Assembly (NCBI GenBank): GCA_019242475.1
Contig: JAFAVK010000090.1
Span: 1-53,176 of the forward strand
DNA from: Acidobacteriota bacterium
Lineage (GTDB): Bacteria > Acidobacteriota > Blastocatellia > Pyrinomonadales > Pyrinomonadaceae
DNA: 53,176 nt
Direction of reading: 5' to 3'
Both the position numbers and the translations under genes were made by a program. The notes beneath the pieces were generated by a model. It did no database searches. It saw only the letters and a list, made by a program, of their open reading frames with translations, and was not told the DNA's origin. Below are positions 26,343-33,948 of the stretch, piece by piece (position 1 is the first letter of the stretch; each line of letters opens with the position of its first letter).

Positions 26343-27554
26343 CTACTGCTTCGGCGTCGCGGCCGGCGCGGGCGGGGCCGGCGGCAGGTCGAAGAGCTTG
26401 TCTTCGACGGGGACACCGTGTTTGACATCGGTGAGGGTATGCGTGTGGCTGTTGAAGGTGTCGATGGCCGAGACGCGGACGACGAAGGGCAGCTTGACGC
26501 CGTCCACGTCGCGGTAGTCTTCGAAGTCCACCTGCTCGGGAATCTGGTTGAGGATGGCGTCGGTCAGCGTCACGACGCGCAGGAGGAGCCCCGTCTCGGC
26601 GTCGAAGAAGTAGCGGCGCTGGACGTTCTCGGACGGGCGGTCAACGACGACGATGGCGTCGCGGTCGCCCACCTTCCTGCGGCCGGCCACGCGCATCGTC
26701 GGCGCGGGCGCGAACTTAACGACGTTGAAATAGTCGAGGCCGCGCCGCGCATCCGCGAGTTCGCTCGGGCTGAAGGCGCGCGCGCCGCGCGGGCCGGACA
26801 TCCAGCCGGTCGTGCCGCTGACGGCCCTGCGCATCGCGCCGCCCTGCGGCCCCTCGACGGAGAGCAGTCCCTTGTCATTCCCCTTCAGCGTGACCTCGAA
26901 GTTCTGCGTGCGCCCCTGCGAGGCCGTGGCCGTGCCCTTGATGACGACCGTCTGGAACTTGTCACGCGCCGCGGGCGCGCCGACGGCCGCGACGTACTTG
27001 TCGAAGACCTGCTGCACGGTCGGCTGCGCGGCGCGCGCGGCGCCTTCGGCGTGGGCGTCGGCGCCGGGCGTGGGCGTCGCGCCGGGCGGGGGCGGCTCGT
27101 GGGCCGAGGCGGCGAGCGGGAGCGCGGGCATCCCCTGCGGGTGCGTCTGGCCGCGGTGGCAGGTGTAGCAGGTCACCTCGCCGCGGCTCAGGCCGAAGTT
27201 GCCGCCGTTGACCGACAAGACCATCCGCATCATGTCGCGCGCGGTCTTCTTCTCCTCCTTGTCGTCGCTCTCCCAGACCCAGTTGGTGCGCCCCTGCGCG
27301 TCCTTGCCCTGGCTGACGTGGCAGAAGCCGCACTGCACGCCGAGCGAGGCCGAGATGAAGTTCATCTCGGCGAAGAGTTGCGACTCGGGCAGCCCCTTCA
27401 AGACCTGGATGTTCTTGCGCGTCTGCTCGACGGGCTTGTCCCCCTGCGACGGCCCCTGCGCCGAGGTGCGCGCGGCGCGCCCCCACAGCCCGAACGACGC
27501 GGCGAGGGTGAGAGCCGCGCACACGACTCCTCGCATCAAACGCTCTTTCGACAT
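26343..27554 (-). CDS. Exported two-haem c-type cytochrome with C-terminal domain
   Basis: 403 residues: signal peptide (about 7-33), two haem-binding sites CGFCH (75-79) and CYTCH (129-133), then an Ala/Pro-rich linker and a C-terminal beta-rich domain of about 230 residues with no haem motif (VFDKYVAAVGAPAARDKF, later RRYFFDAETGLLLRVVTL). The N-terminal part (MNFISASLGVQCGFCH and CYTCHRG) resembles photosynthetic-reaction-centre cytochrome-type proteins of Acidobacteria. It probably works in periplasmic electron transfer. Start ATG 27554, with AAAGGA about 13 bases upstream; the longer frame has no signal peptide and crosses the divergent promoter. Confidence 0.87.
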   Translation of the reverse strand: MSKERLMRGVVCAALTLAASFGLWGRAARTSAQGPSQGDKPVEQTRKNIQVLKGLPESQLFAEMNFISASLGVQCGFCHVSQGKDAQGRTNWVWESDDKEEKKTARDMMRMVLSVNGGNFGLSRGEVTCYTCHRGQTHPQGMPALPLAASAHEPPPPGATPTPGADAHAEGAARAAQPTVQQVFDKYVAAVGAPAARDKFQTVVIKGTATASQGRTQNFEVTLKGNDKGLLSVEGPQGGAMRRAVSGTTGWMSGPRGARAFSPSELADARRGLDYFNVVKFAPAPTMRVAGRRKVGDRDAIVVVDRPSENVQRRYFFDAETGLLLRVVTLTDAILNQIPEQVDFEDYRDVDGVKLPFVVRVSAIDTFNSHTHTLTDVKHGVPVEDKLFDLPPAPPAPAATPKQ

Positions 27555-27764
27555 CGTGTCTTCAATTCCTTTCAAGTATGGATGGGTGGTCGGCTGCGCC
27601 GCGGGGACGGGGCGGCCGGCGCGGGCATTGTACGTGCGCCGCCCCGACCGCGTCCAACCATTTTCACGTACAAAAATTCTTCTGCAACCTTTCCGCACCG
27701 CCCGCGTGTAAGGCAGGCGAGCGTCGGTCGCTTGAGACCAGCCCCCGCAGCAGAAGGAGAGACT

Positions 27765-28571
27765 ATGCACCAACCCGGAAAGAGAACGCTCCTGGCCCTC
27801 GCCCTCCTCGTCCTCGCCGCGCCGGCGGCGCTCGCGCAGACGGAGGCGCCGAAGCCGGAGGACAACTTCGTCACGCAGAAGATGTTTCAGAACCGCGTCT
27901 TCGACGTGAAGAACCGCGACCCTTTGAGTCTCGTCCGCGTGCTCCTGCCGCTGACGAGCGGCTTCCGCGGCGCGACCGTCTCGGCCAACCCGGAGTTCCG
28001 CACCATCTCGGTGCGCGACTTCCCCGAGAACATCGCCGTCATCGAGGAGGCCATCCGCCGCCTCGACACGCCCGAGCCCGCGCGCCCGGCGGTCAAGTTC
28101 CGCGTCTACTTCCTCATCGGCTCGAACGACGAGGCGGCCCCGGCCCGCTACCCCGCGGAACTCTCCGACGCCGTGCGGCAACTCCAGTCCACGCTCGGCA
28201 ACAAGAACTTCAACCTCATCGGCTCGCAGATCGTGCGCAGCAAGGAGGGGCGCGGCGCGAACACCAACAAGGGCGTCGCCGACATCAAGATGCCAAACGA
28301 CACGCCGGCCAACAAGAGCCCGGTCTACTACGACTACGTCATGCAGGGCGTCACGCTCGACGGCGCGCCCGGCCAGGCGCGCGTGCAGATCGAAGACTTC
28401 GTCATGAACCTGAAGGTGCCGCTCTGGCTCGGCGCCGAGAAACTGGTCTACGAGTCTGTCGGCTTCCGCAACCCCGTCTCGCTGCGCGAGGGCGAGCGCG
28501 TCGTCGCCGGCACCACCAGCATCGCCGACAAGAACGTCGTCGTCGTCCTCACCGCGAGCACGATGAAATGA
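27765..28571 (+). CDS. Exported secretin-N-domain-like protein
   Basis: 268 residues: signal peptide (cleavage after AAPAALAQ) and a mature part beginning with a secretin short-N-domain-like unit (VKNRDPLSLVRVLLPL, then FRTISVRDFPENIAVIEEAI and RRLD). Such domains usually form N0/N1 rings of type II/III secretion and pilus secretins, but the beta-barrel pore domain is absent. The rest is beta-strand-rich (VKFRVYFLIG, RVQIEDFVMNLKV). It may be an accessory or free-standing envelope protein. A purine-rich AGAAGGAGAG lies ahead of the ATG. A strong terminator follows. Confidence 0.78.
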   Translation: MHQPGKRTLLALALLVLAAPAALAQTEAPKPEDNFVTQKMFQNRVFDVKNRDPLSLVRVLLPLTSGFRGATVSANPEFRTISVRDFPENIAVIEEAIRRLDTPEPARPAVKFRVYFLIGSNDEAAPARYPAELSDAVRQLQSTLGNKNFNLIGSQIVRSKEGRGANTNKGVADIKMPNDTPANKSPVYYDYVMQGVTLDGAPGQARVQIEDFVMNLKVPLWLGAEKLVYESVGFRNPVSLREGERVVAGTTSIADKNVVVVLTASTMK

Positions 28572-28572
28572 A

Positions 28573-28667
28573 TGAGTAGACAGTAGTCAGCAGCTTAAAA
28601 CAGGTTCGGCGGGCGTCGGGTTTTTAATCCGTAACGCCCGCCGAAGTTTTTTAACTGTCTACTGACT
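28573..28667. repeat. Heptamer arms around the bidirectional terminator
   Basis: GTAGACA, GTAGTCA and GCAGCTT on the left (28576-28596) and the inverted AACTGTCTACTGACTAC on the right (28652-28668) flank the perfect 12-bp terminator stem, giving a nested hairpin. The arms match by heptamers rather than base-for-base. Confidence 0.7.
28605..28652. terminator. Strong bidirectional terminator
   Basis: TTCGGCGGGCGT (28605-28616) and ACGCCCGCCGAA (28634-28645) pair perfectly over 12 bases, followed by GTTTTTT on the plus strand; the 17-base loop contains GGGTTTTTAATCC. It lies between convergent genes. Confidence 0.9.
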
Positions 28668-28676
28668 ACCGCCCTG

Positions 28677-29015
28677 TTAGTTCCTTTCCTTCTCGTTGTG
28701 CTTGTCGCGGTAGATCAGGCGGCTCTCGTGGTTCAGCTCGCGTTCGAGGCCGGCGCGCTCGCGCCTGGTGACCTCGCCGTCAGACTTCGCCTCGCGCTCG
28801 TCCTGTCGAATCTCGCGCGCGTTCCGCTCCAGCCGCAGGGTCTCACGCCCCGTCAGCTCGCCCGAGCGGACGCCCTGGCCGATGCGCTGCTGCTGACGTT
28901 CCTGGCGCCGGTTGATGCCCGGCGTGCGCGTGCCGCAGTGGCCGTGCGCCTCCGCTGAGACCGCCGCCGCGCCCAACAGCGCGAGCGCGAAGACCGTTGA
29001 CACAAACTTCCTCAT
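28677..29015 (-). CDS. Small exported Arg/Glu-rich protein
   Basis: 112 residues: signal peptide (MRKFVSTVFALALLGAAAV, cleavage near EAHG) and a mature region of alternating charges (RRQERQQQRIGQGVRSGELT, then LERNAREIRQDEREAK and RRERAGLERELNHES), probably helical. Similar short exported proteins with the QGVRSGELT motif occur in many bacteria, function unknown. Confidence 0.76.
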   Translation of the reverse strand: MRKFVSTVFALALLGAAAVSAEAHGHCGTRTPGINRRQERQQQRIGQGVRSGELTGRETLRLERNAREIRQDEREAKSDGEVTRRERAGLERELNHESRLIYRDKHNEKERN

Positions 29016-29114
29016 CTCCTAGTCCTCCTCTTCCAAATTGTTTTAGCCGTCCGAGGAGAGTTTGACGACACACACTTGGACGAAGAGTGGCGGCGCTTGG
29101 TCTGGAAAATTAAT

Positions 29115-29273
29115 CAGTAGGCAGTAGGCAGTAGACAGTTCGCAGGTACACACAGTTGTTAAAGTAATCGGGAGCGGCGAGTTGAAACTCTCGCCGCTCC
29201 CGAGTTGTTCCGGATGATACGTGAAGACGCTTCCGATCTTAACTGCCTACTGCCATCTGCCTACTGCCTACTG
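29115..29273. repeat. Heptamer inverted repeat with a terminator in its centre
   Basis: Left arm 29115-29140 (CAGTAGG units, then CAGTAGA) and right arm 29241-29273 (CTGCCTA units, one interrupted) are inverted copies about 100 bases apart. A 13-bp terminator-like stem (29169-29202) sits between. The stop codon of the next minus-strand gene lies within the right arm. Confidence 0.85.
29169..29202 (-). terminator. Terminator-like hairpin after the 29.3-29.9-kb gene
   Basis: CGGGAGCGGCGAG and CTCGCCGCTCCCG pair over 13 bases with an eight-base loop, followed on the minus strand by ATTACTTT. A weak T-run, so the efficiency is uncertain. Confidence 0.6.
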
Positions 29274-29915
29274 AAGGATCGGGTGCCCGCCGCCGCGGCT
29301 GTGGTCGTAGGTCTGCTGAAAGAGGCGGCGGTCGTTGTGGTAGAGGATGATGTGCTCGCCCTCGTAGCGCGCGACGTTGGCGATGCGCTGGAAGTCGCGT
29401 TCGTGCTCGGCGACGAGGAACGCGGCCGGCTCCATCGAGAGCACCATCCCGGCGGCGTAGACGTACCCGCCCTTGTCGTAGACGCTCCCCGCGTACTGCG
29501 CCGCGCCGATGGCGATGTCGGGCGAGTAGGCGCCTGCCGAGTCGCGGTCGCGGTCGGCGCGGCCGATGAAGACCGTGTAGTCCGAGTAGTTCAACTCCTG
29601 CCGGTAGCCGTGGCGGGCCGCGATGGCGAACAGCTCCGTGAGGCCGCTGTCGATGGCGCGCAGCGCCTCGGGCCGCGGGCGGCTCACCGCGTAGACGCGC
29701 ACGCCGCGCGGCGTCTGCGCCTCGAACTGGAAGCGGTCGCCCGAATACTGCTGGGCCATCGCCATGAGGCGCGAATCCACGCCCCTCTGCGGCGCGGGCT
29801 GGGGCGCCGGCGTATAGGCTCTGCGCCGCCACTGCGCCGACACGTCGGGCGACGCGAAGAGCGCGCCGCACAAAATCAAAGCTACAAGTCCGACCCTGAA
29901 GATTTTGAACTTCAC
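29268..29915 (-). CDS. Exported protein with a structured leader
   Basis: 215 residues: the GTG at 29915 starts VKFKIFRVGLVALILCGALF, a signal peptide ending near SPDVSAQ. The mature part has an alpha/beta region (FAIAARHGYRQELNYSDYTV and IGRADRDRDSAGAYSPDIAI) and a closing EHERDFQRIANVARYEGEHI helix ending in a HNDRRLFQQTYDHSRGGGHP tail. No catalytic motif is clear. A GAGGGGG ribosome binding site lies about nine bases upstream and an intrinsic terminator ends 18 bases before the GTG, so expression must depend on read-through of that terminator. The stop codon is in a heptamer repeat. Confidence 0.75.
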   Translation of the reverse strand: MKFKIFRVGLVALILCGALFASPDVSAQWRRRAYTPAPQPAPQRGVDSRLMAMAQQYSGDRFQFEAQTPRGVRVYAVSRPRPEALRAIDSGLTELFAIAARHGYRQELNYSDYTVFIGRADRDRDSAGAYSPDIAIGAAQYAGSVYDKGGYVYAAGMVLSMEPAAFLVAEHERDFQRIANVARYEGEHIILYHNDRRLFQQTYDHSRGGGHPILQ

Positions 29916-29933
29916 TGCCTTAAACCCCCTCGT

Positions 29934-29987
29934 AAAAAAATAGGCGCGCCGTGAGGGGGATTCTTCAACGCCTCCTCCGGCGCGCCT
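29934..29987 (-). terminator. Leader terminator in front of the exported-protein gene
   Basis: On the minus strand, AGGCGCGCCG and CGGCGCGCCT (10 bp, both partly palindromic) close a stem with an inner GAGG / CCTC, followed by ATTTTTTT. Its T-run ends only 18 bases before the GTG start, so there is no room for a promoter in between. This is the layout of a transcription attenuator or riboswitch expression platform. The upstream part of the leader (29988-30083) is GC-rich and foldable, but I do not recognise a known aptamer. Confidence 0.72.
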
Positions 29988-30083
29988 GCTGTCTCCGGCC
30001 CCTGCGCCCTGCGCAGGCGGCCCGCCTGTCCCTGAGTCGCGTGCCCCTTGAAGGGAACCGGGCGACGCCACCCGGATCAAATC

Positions 30084-30305
30084 TTACGGCCTTCCCCCGT
30101 GCTTGCCATCGTTGTTGCCCTTGTTGCCGTTGTTATTGTTGTCGCGGGGGGGCGGCGACTCCTTCGGCGGGCGGGGCACCTCGCCCCTCTCCTTGGGCGG
30201 CGGCGGCGGCTTCTCGTTCCCCTTCTGCGGCTCGACCGCTATCGCGCTGACGGCGAGCACGCTCGAAGCGATGAACGCGATGCTGAACTTCTTTAACAAC
30301 TTCAT
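30084..30305 (-). CDS. Small exported Pro/Asn-rich protein
   Basis: 73 residues: signal peptide (MKLLKKFSIAFIASSVLAVS) and a low-complexity mature region of prolines and lysines (EKPPPPPKERGEVPRPPKES), then asparagines and glycines (DNNNNGNKGNNDGKHGGRP). No fold is predicted. Similar tails are common in Acidobacteria. It immediately precedes, on the same strand, the leader with the terminator. Function unknown. Confidence 0.7.
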   Translation of the reverse strand: MKLLKKFSIAFIASSVLAVSAIAVEPQKGNEKPPPPPKERGEVPRPPKESPPPRDNNNNGNKGNNDGKHGGRP

Positions 30306-30451
30306 GGTTCCTGCCTTTTCCTCCTCGTTCCGTTCGCGCACGGGAGGGAGAAGGAGAGACGTGCGAGTCTCGCCGACTCAAGTTTGCAAGGTCAGTGCCA
30401 CGGCGGCCGCCCCCGGCTATAAAGCCTTTTACGGCGTGAGTTTTCCGCGGG

Positions 30452-30482
30452 TCGCACCGTATGGTCGGGGCTCGCACCGTAT
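30452..30482. promoter_or_regulatory. Direct repeat TCGCACCGTAT, possible operator
   Basis: The 11-base word TCGCACCGTAT occurs at 30452-30462 and 30472-30482, 20 bases apart (about two helical turns), in the upstream region of the small Pro/Asn-rich gene. Whether it binds a regulator is unknown. Confidence 0.3.
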
Positions 30483-30541
30483 CGTGTACGCCTCAGTGCG
30501 AGTCGCGGCGGCGTCCGGTTTTGTGCACGGGGCGCACACTC

Positions 30542-32773
30542 TCAACGTCTTACGACGATTCTGGCGCTGCTCACGTTGCCACTGCCGTCGATGGCGCGCA
30601 GTGAGATTGTGTGCTCGCCCGCGCCTTCCAGGGGCAGTTCGAGCGCGTAGGACTCGCGCGGGCCGTCGGCGATGCCGTCCTCGGGGAAGACTGTGCGCCA
30701 CTCGCCGCTATCGACCGAAACGTCCGCGCGCCGCACGCGCCCCGAGCCGTCATCGACCGTGAAGCGGACGCGCGCCCGCCCGTCGGCGCCCACCTGCGGC
30801 TGCCCCTCGGCGCGCACGACCGGAGGCGTCGAGTCCACGTCCACCGGCTCGCTGACGCGCTCGCCCGTCAAAGCCTGGCCCAGGGAGTTCTCGGGCGCGT
30901 CCGAGGCGACGACCTTGAAGACGTAGCTGCCGTCGCCGAGCGCCGCGCCGTCCACCGAGAAGAAGTTGTCGCGCAGGTTCTCTTTCAACAGGTGGAACGT
31001 CGTCTCGCCGACCGAGCGGTAGTAGACGCTGTAGAGCAGCTGGTCGCCGTTGCGGTCTTCGGCCTGCCACTGCAAGGAGACGGCGCCGCGCAGGAACGTG
31101 CGGCGCGGCGGGATCTGCACCTGCGGCCCGATGAGCGAGGGGTCGAGCCCCGACGCCTCGATGTTCGGATCGACCTGCACCTGCACGGCCGACTGCAAGG
31201 CGATGCCGACGGGGAGCACCTGAATCTGCAAGACCTCGGGCGCGACGTTACGCGGCAGGTAGGAAAGGTTAACGTACTCGATGCGCGGGTCAGTCCCGCC
31301 CGCGGGCCGCAGCACGGCGCGCCACTGTATGAAGCGCGCGCGCGGGCTGGTCACGCCCGCGCCCGAGGGGTCGCGGTACGGCGCGCTCCAGTCGCTCCAG
31401 GTCATGTCGGGCCGCTCCGTGTTGCCCGTGCGCGTCTGCAACTCGACCTGCCCGCGCCCGCGCCACCAGACCCGCCCCCAGGAGGCGACGAACTTCGCGT
31501 CGCGCACGGGCGACTCGTAAGTCCCTTCGGCCGACTGCTCGGCGCCGAGGCGGAAGAGCTTGCCCTGGTTCGAAGAGGCCGCGAACACGTCCGAGCCGCG
31601 GACGACGAACGAGGAGATTTGATCCTCGCTCGACTGGAGAAGCAAAGTGTCGCGCCCGTCGTCGGTCACGGAGTAGATGCGCCCCTTGTCGCTCGTGCCG
31701 ACGAGCACGCCGCCGCCGCGCGGCGCGGCCGCGACCGAGAAGGCCGTCACCGTCTGCGAACTCCACAACACGTCCGAGCCGCCGTCCGGGGCGATGCGGA
31801 AGACGGCGCTGCGCGCGCCGTTCAACTCGTTGCGGCTGCGCGCGGCCGCCTGCTGCTGCGCGGCGAGCGCGACGGCCTGCGCGGCGCCGTCGTCGGTCGT
31901 GACGGTGCCGGTCACGGTGCCGCCGGACGTGGAACTGCTCACGGTCGTGGTGCTCGTCGTCGCGGCGGCGCGCGGGCTCGTCGCCGCGTCGCTCAGCGCC
32001 AGCGCGTAGAGCGAGCCGTCGGCGGCGAGCGAGAGCGCGTGCACCTCGCGCAGCGGCGAGTCGAAGAGCGCGAACGCCTTGCCCTGCGGCGAGACGCGCA
32101 GCACGAGCCCGCCCGGGTCGGTGCCGGCGAGCAGGTTCCCCTGCCCGTCCACCGTGAGCGAGATGATGTGCGTCTCGTTAGTGTCGATGAGGAGCGCCGT
32201 CTCGGGCTTCGCGCCGGCCGCGCTCACGCGGTAGAGCTTGCCCGTGTCGCCCGTGCCGACGGCGAGCGCGCCGTCGGGCAGAAGCGCCAGCGACCAGATG
32301 TACTTGTCCGGCGGGTCGAAGTAGACCTCGGCCTTGCCGTCGGAAGTGATGCGGTAGACCTTGCCGTCGGGCGAGGTGCCGGCGTAGAGCGCGCCGTCGC
32401 GCCCGACCACGAGTGCCGTCACGTCCAGCTCGGCCGCGTCGTAAAGCAGCGCGCCGCGCCCGTCCGCGCCCACGCGGAAGATGCGCCCGTCGTGCCCCGT
32501 CCCGAGGTAGACGTTCCCCGAAGCGTCGGCCGCGCTCGACCAGACGTAAGCCTGCTCCGTGTCGAAGACCTGCGTGAACTTCGGCGCGAGCATCAGCGCG
32601 CCGGTGTCCGTGACGGAGACGCCGTGCGACTCGCCGGACATGAGCTGCGCGCGCGAGTCGGTCTCCCACACGACGGGGCCGCCGGCCCGCGTCTTCACGA
32701 CGCCGAGGATGACGATTGCGGTTGAGAGGAGAAGGAGTCGAAGAGTACGAAGGGGCATGCGTCTGTTTGTCAT
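30542..32773 (-). CDS. Exported beta-propeller / sugar-lactonase-like protein
   Basis: About 743 residues: signal peptide (MTNRRMPLRTLRLLLLSTAI to VKTRAGG), then a repeat-rich propeller of about seven blades with recurring GNVYLGTGHDGRIFR, GALYAGTSPDGKVYRIT and GALAVGTGDTGKLYRV motifs, resembling SMP-30/two-component-propeller sensors. A Ser/Thr-rich insertion (TSTTTVSSSTSGGTVTGTV) interrupts the propeller. The C-terminal part (about 500 onward) has Ig/FN3-like strands, ending RAIDGSGNVSSARIVVRR as in Y_Y_Y or bacterial Ig-like domains. Probably a periplasmic or cell-surface protein; no membrane anchor or kinase follows. The alternate start MPLRT is at 32758. Confidence 0.83.
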   Translation of the reverse strand: MTNRRMPLRTLRLLLLSTAIVILGVVKTRAGGPVVWETDSRAQLMSGESHGVSVTDTGALMLAPKFTQVFDTEQAYVWSSAADASGNVYLGTGHDGRIFRVGADGRGALLYDAAELDVTALVVGRDGALYAGTSPDGKVYRITSDGKAEVYFDPPDKYIWSLALLPDGALAVGTGDTGKLYRVSAAGAKPETALLIDTNETHIISLTVDGQGNLLAGTDPGGLVLRVSPQGKAFALFDSPLREVHALSLAADGSLYALALSDAATSPRAAATTSTTTVSSSTSGGTVTGTVTTDDGAAQAVALAAQQQAAARSRNELNGARSAVFRIAPDGGSDVLWSSQTVTAFSVAAAPRGGGVLVGTSDKGRIYSVTDDGRDTLLLQSSEDQISSFVVRGSDVFAASSNQGKLFRLGAEQSAEGTYESPVRDAKFVASWGRVWWRGRGQVELQTRTGNTERPDMTWSDWSAPYRDPSGAGVTSPRARFIQWRAVLRPAGGTDPRIEYVNLSYLPRNVAPEVLQIQVLPVGIALQSAVQVQVDPNIEASGLDPSLIGPQVQIPPRRTFLRGAVSLQWQAEDRNGDQLLYSVYYRSVGETTFHLLKENLRDNFFSVDGAALGDGSYVFKVVASDAPENSLGQALTGERVSEPVDVDSTPPVVRAEGQPQVGADGRARVRFTVDDGSGRVRRADVSVDSGEWRTVFPEDGIADGPRESYALELPLEGAGEHTISLRAIDGSGNVSSARIVVRR

Positions 32774-32887
32774 CAAGTATGAAGGTTTGCTTTCAATGTC
32801 GGGGCGGCGTTCGTTCACGCCCGCCTTCATGAATCATAACCCGAAAGCCGCGCGCACGGAACCACGACCGACGACAAACCGCGCGCC

Positions 32888-33904
32888 TCACGTCCCGACG
32901 TAGCGCGCGTAGACCGTGCGCGCCGTGGCCGGGTCGTCCGTCCCGCGCACGATGGCGCGCGCGTCGCGGAAGACGGTCAGCTCGTACGCGCCCGCGCGCA
33001 GGCGGACGAGGTACTCGTTGGCCTTCACCTCGCCCGCGCCGCTCAGCCGCGCCGCCAGCGCGTCGAGGTCGAGCGTCGTCGCCCCCTGCGGGGAGACCTG
33101 CACGGCGTCGCGCCCGCAGAGCACGGTCGTCAAATCGCCCGCCTCCGCCTCCAGAGTCTCGAACCGTCCGAGCCCGCACGCGGGGCAGTCCGGCGCACGT
33201 CCGCCCGCGCCGATCTGCCGCCACTCGTTGCGCCACACGTCGAACTGCATGAGGCGCCCGTGCAGACTCTCGACCCTGCCCGTCAGAAGCTTCAAAGCCT
33301 CCGCGACCTGAACCGCGGCGACGACGTTGATGATGGGCATGATGACGCCCGCCGTGTCGCACGTCGGCGCGGTGCCCGCCGCGGGCACTTCGGGGAAGAC
33401 GCAGCGCAGGCAGGGCGTCGTCCCCGGCCTGACGGTCAGCGTCACGCCGTAGCTCCCCACGGCCGCGCCGTAGACCCAAGCGACGCCGTGTTTGACGCAC
33501 GCGTCGTTGATGAGAAAGCGCGTCGCGAAGTTGTCGGTGCCGTCCAGCACCACGTCGCAGCCTTCCAACAGCCGCTCGACGTTCGAACGGCTCACGTCCG
33601 CGACCTCCGCCTCGCACGCGACCTCGGAGTTAATCTCCGCGACGCGTCGCGCAGCCGCGACGGCCTTCGGCGTCCGCTCGCGCGCGTCGCGCTCCGTGAA
33701 CATTGTCTGCCGCTGTAGGTTCGACTCCTCGACGAAGTCCCGGTCAACAACCCGCAAGCTTCCCACGCCCGCGCGCGCCAGCATCTCGACCTGCGCCGAG
33801 CCCAGCGCGCCGCACCCGACGACGAGCGCCCGCGCCTCGCGCAGACGCCGCTGCCCCTCCTCGCCGATGCCCTCGAACAGAATCTGCCTGCTGTAACGTT
33901 CCAT
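32888..33904 (-). CDS. ThiF/MoeB/HesA-family adenylyltransferase
   Basis: 338 residues. The E1-like fold begins MERYSRQILFEGIGEEGQ and has the ATP-binding VVGCGALGSAQVEMLARAG, the arginine-finger segment EESNLQRQTMFTERD, DGTDNFATRFLINDACV, and zinc ligands in PCLRCVF and CPACG. These proteins adenylate the C-terminal glycine of ThiS/MoaD-like carrier proteins. A catalytic cysteine of full E1 type is not needed in this group. An extra C-terminal segment of about 80 residues (AARLSGAGEVKANEYLVRLR) follows. No ThiS or MoaD is in the window, so the pathway (thiamine, molybdopterin or cysteine) is open. Start chosen at ATG 33904. Confidence 0.88.
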   Translation of the reverse strand: MERYSRQILFEGIGEEGQRRLREARALVVGCGALGSAQVEMLARAGVGSLRVVDRDFVEESNLQRQTMFTERDARERTPKAVAAARRVAEINSEVACEAEVADVSRSNVERLLEGCDVVLDGTDNFATRFLINDACVKHGVAWVYGAAVGSYGVTLTVRPGTTPCLRCVFPEVPAAGTAPTCDTAGVIMPIINVVAAVQVAEALKLLTGRVESLHGRLMQFDVWRNEWRQIGAGGRAPDCPACGLGRFETLEAEAGDLTTVLCGRDAVQVSPQGATTLDLDALAARLSGAGEVKANEYLVRLRAGAYELTVFRDARAIVRGTDDPATARTVYARYVGT

Positions 33905-33908
33905 CACG

Positions 33909-33940
33909 AATTTGAAATCTCAAATCTCAAATTTGAAATT
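33909..33940. repeat. Heptamer repeat between the ThiF-like gene and aroDE
   Basis: TTTGAAA, TCTCAAA, TCTCAAA, TTTGAAA in series (period seven) with a 7-bp inverted repeat AATTTGA / TCAAATT. The word is the same as after thiL at 13.1 kb and near 48.6 kb. Confidence 0.8.
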
Positions 33941-33948
33941 AAGATTCT

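Noticed and set aside
29988..30083. Cobalamin, cyclic di-GMP or cyclic di-AMP riboswitch upstream of the 29.3-kb gene
   Set aside because: The conserved boxes (for example GGTG with CCCGCnACTGT, or GGGTGAAT) are not present on the gene's strand. Only fragments such as GGGAACCGGG match on the other strand.
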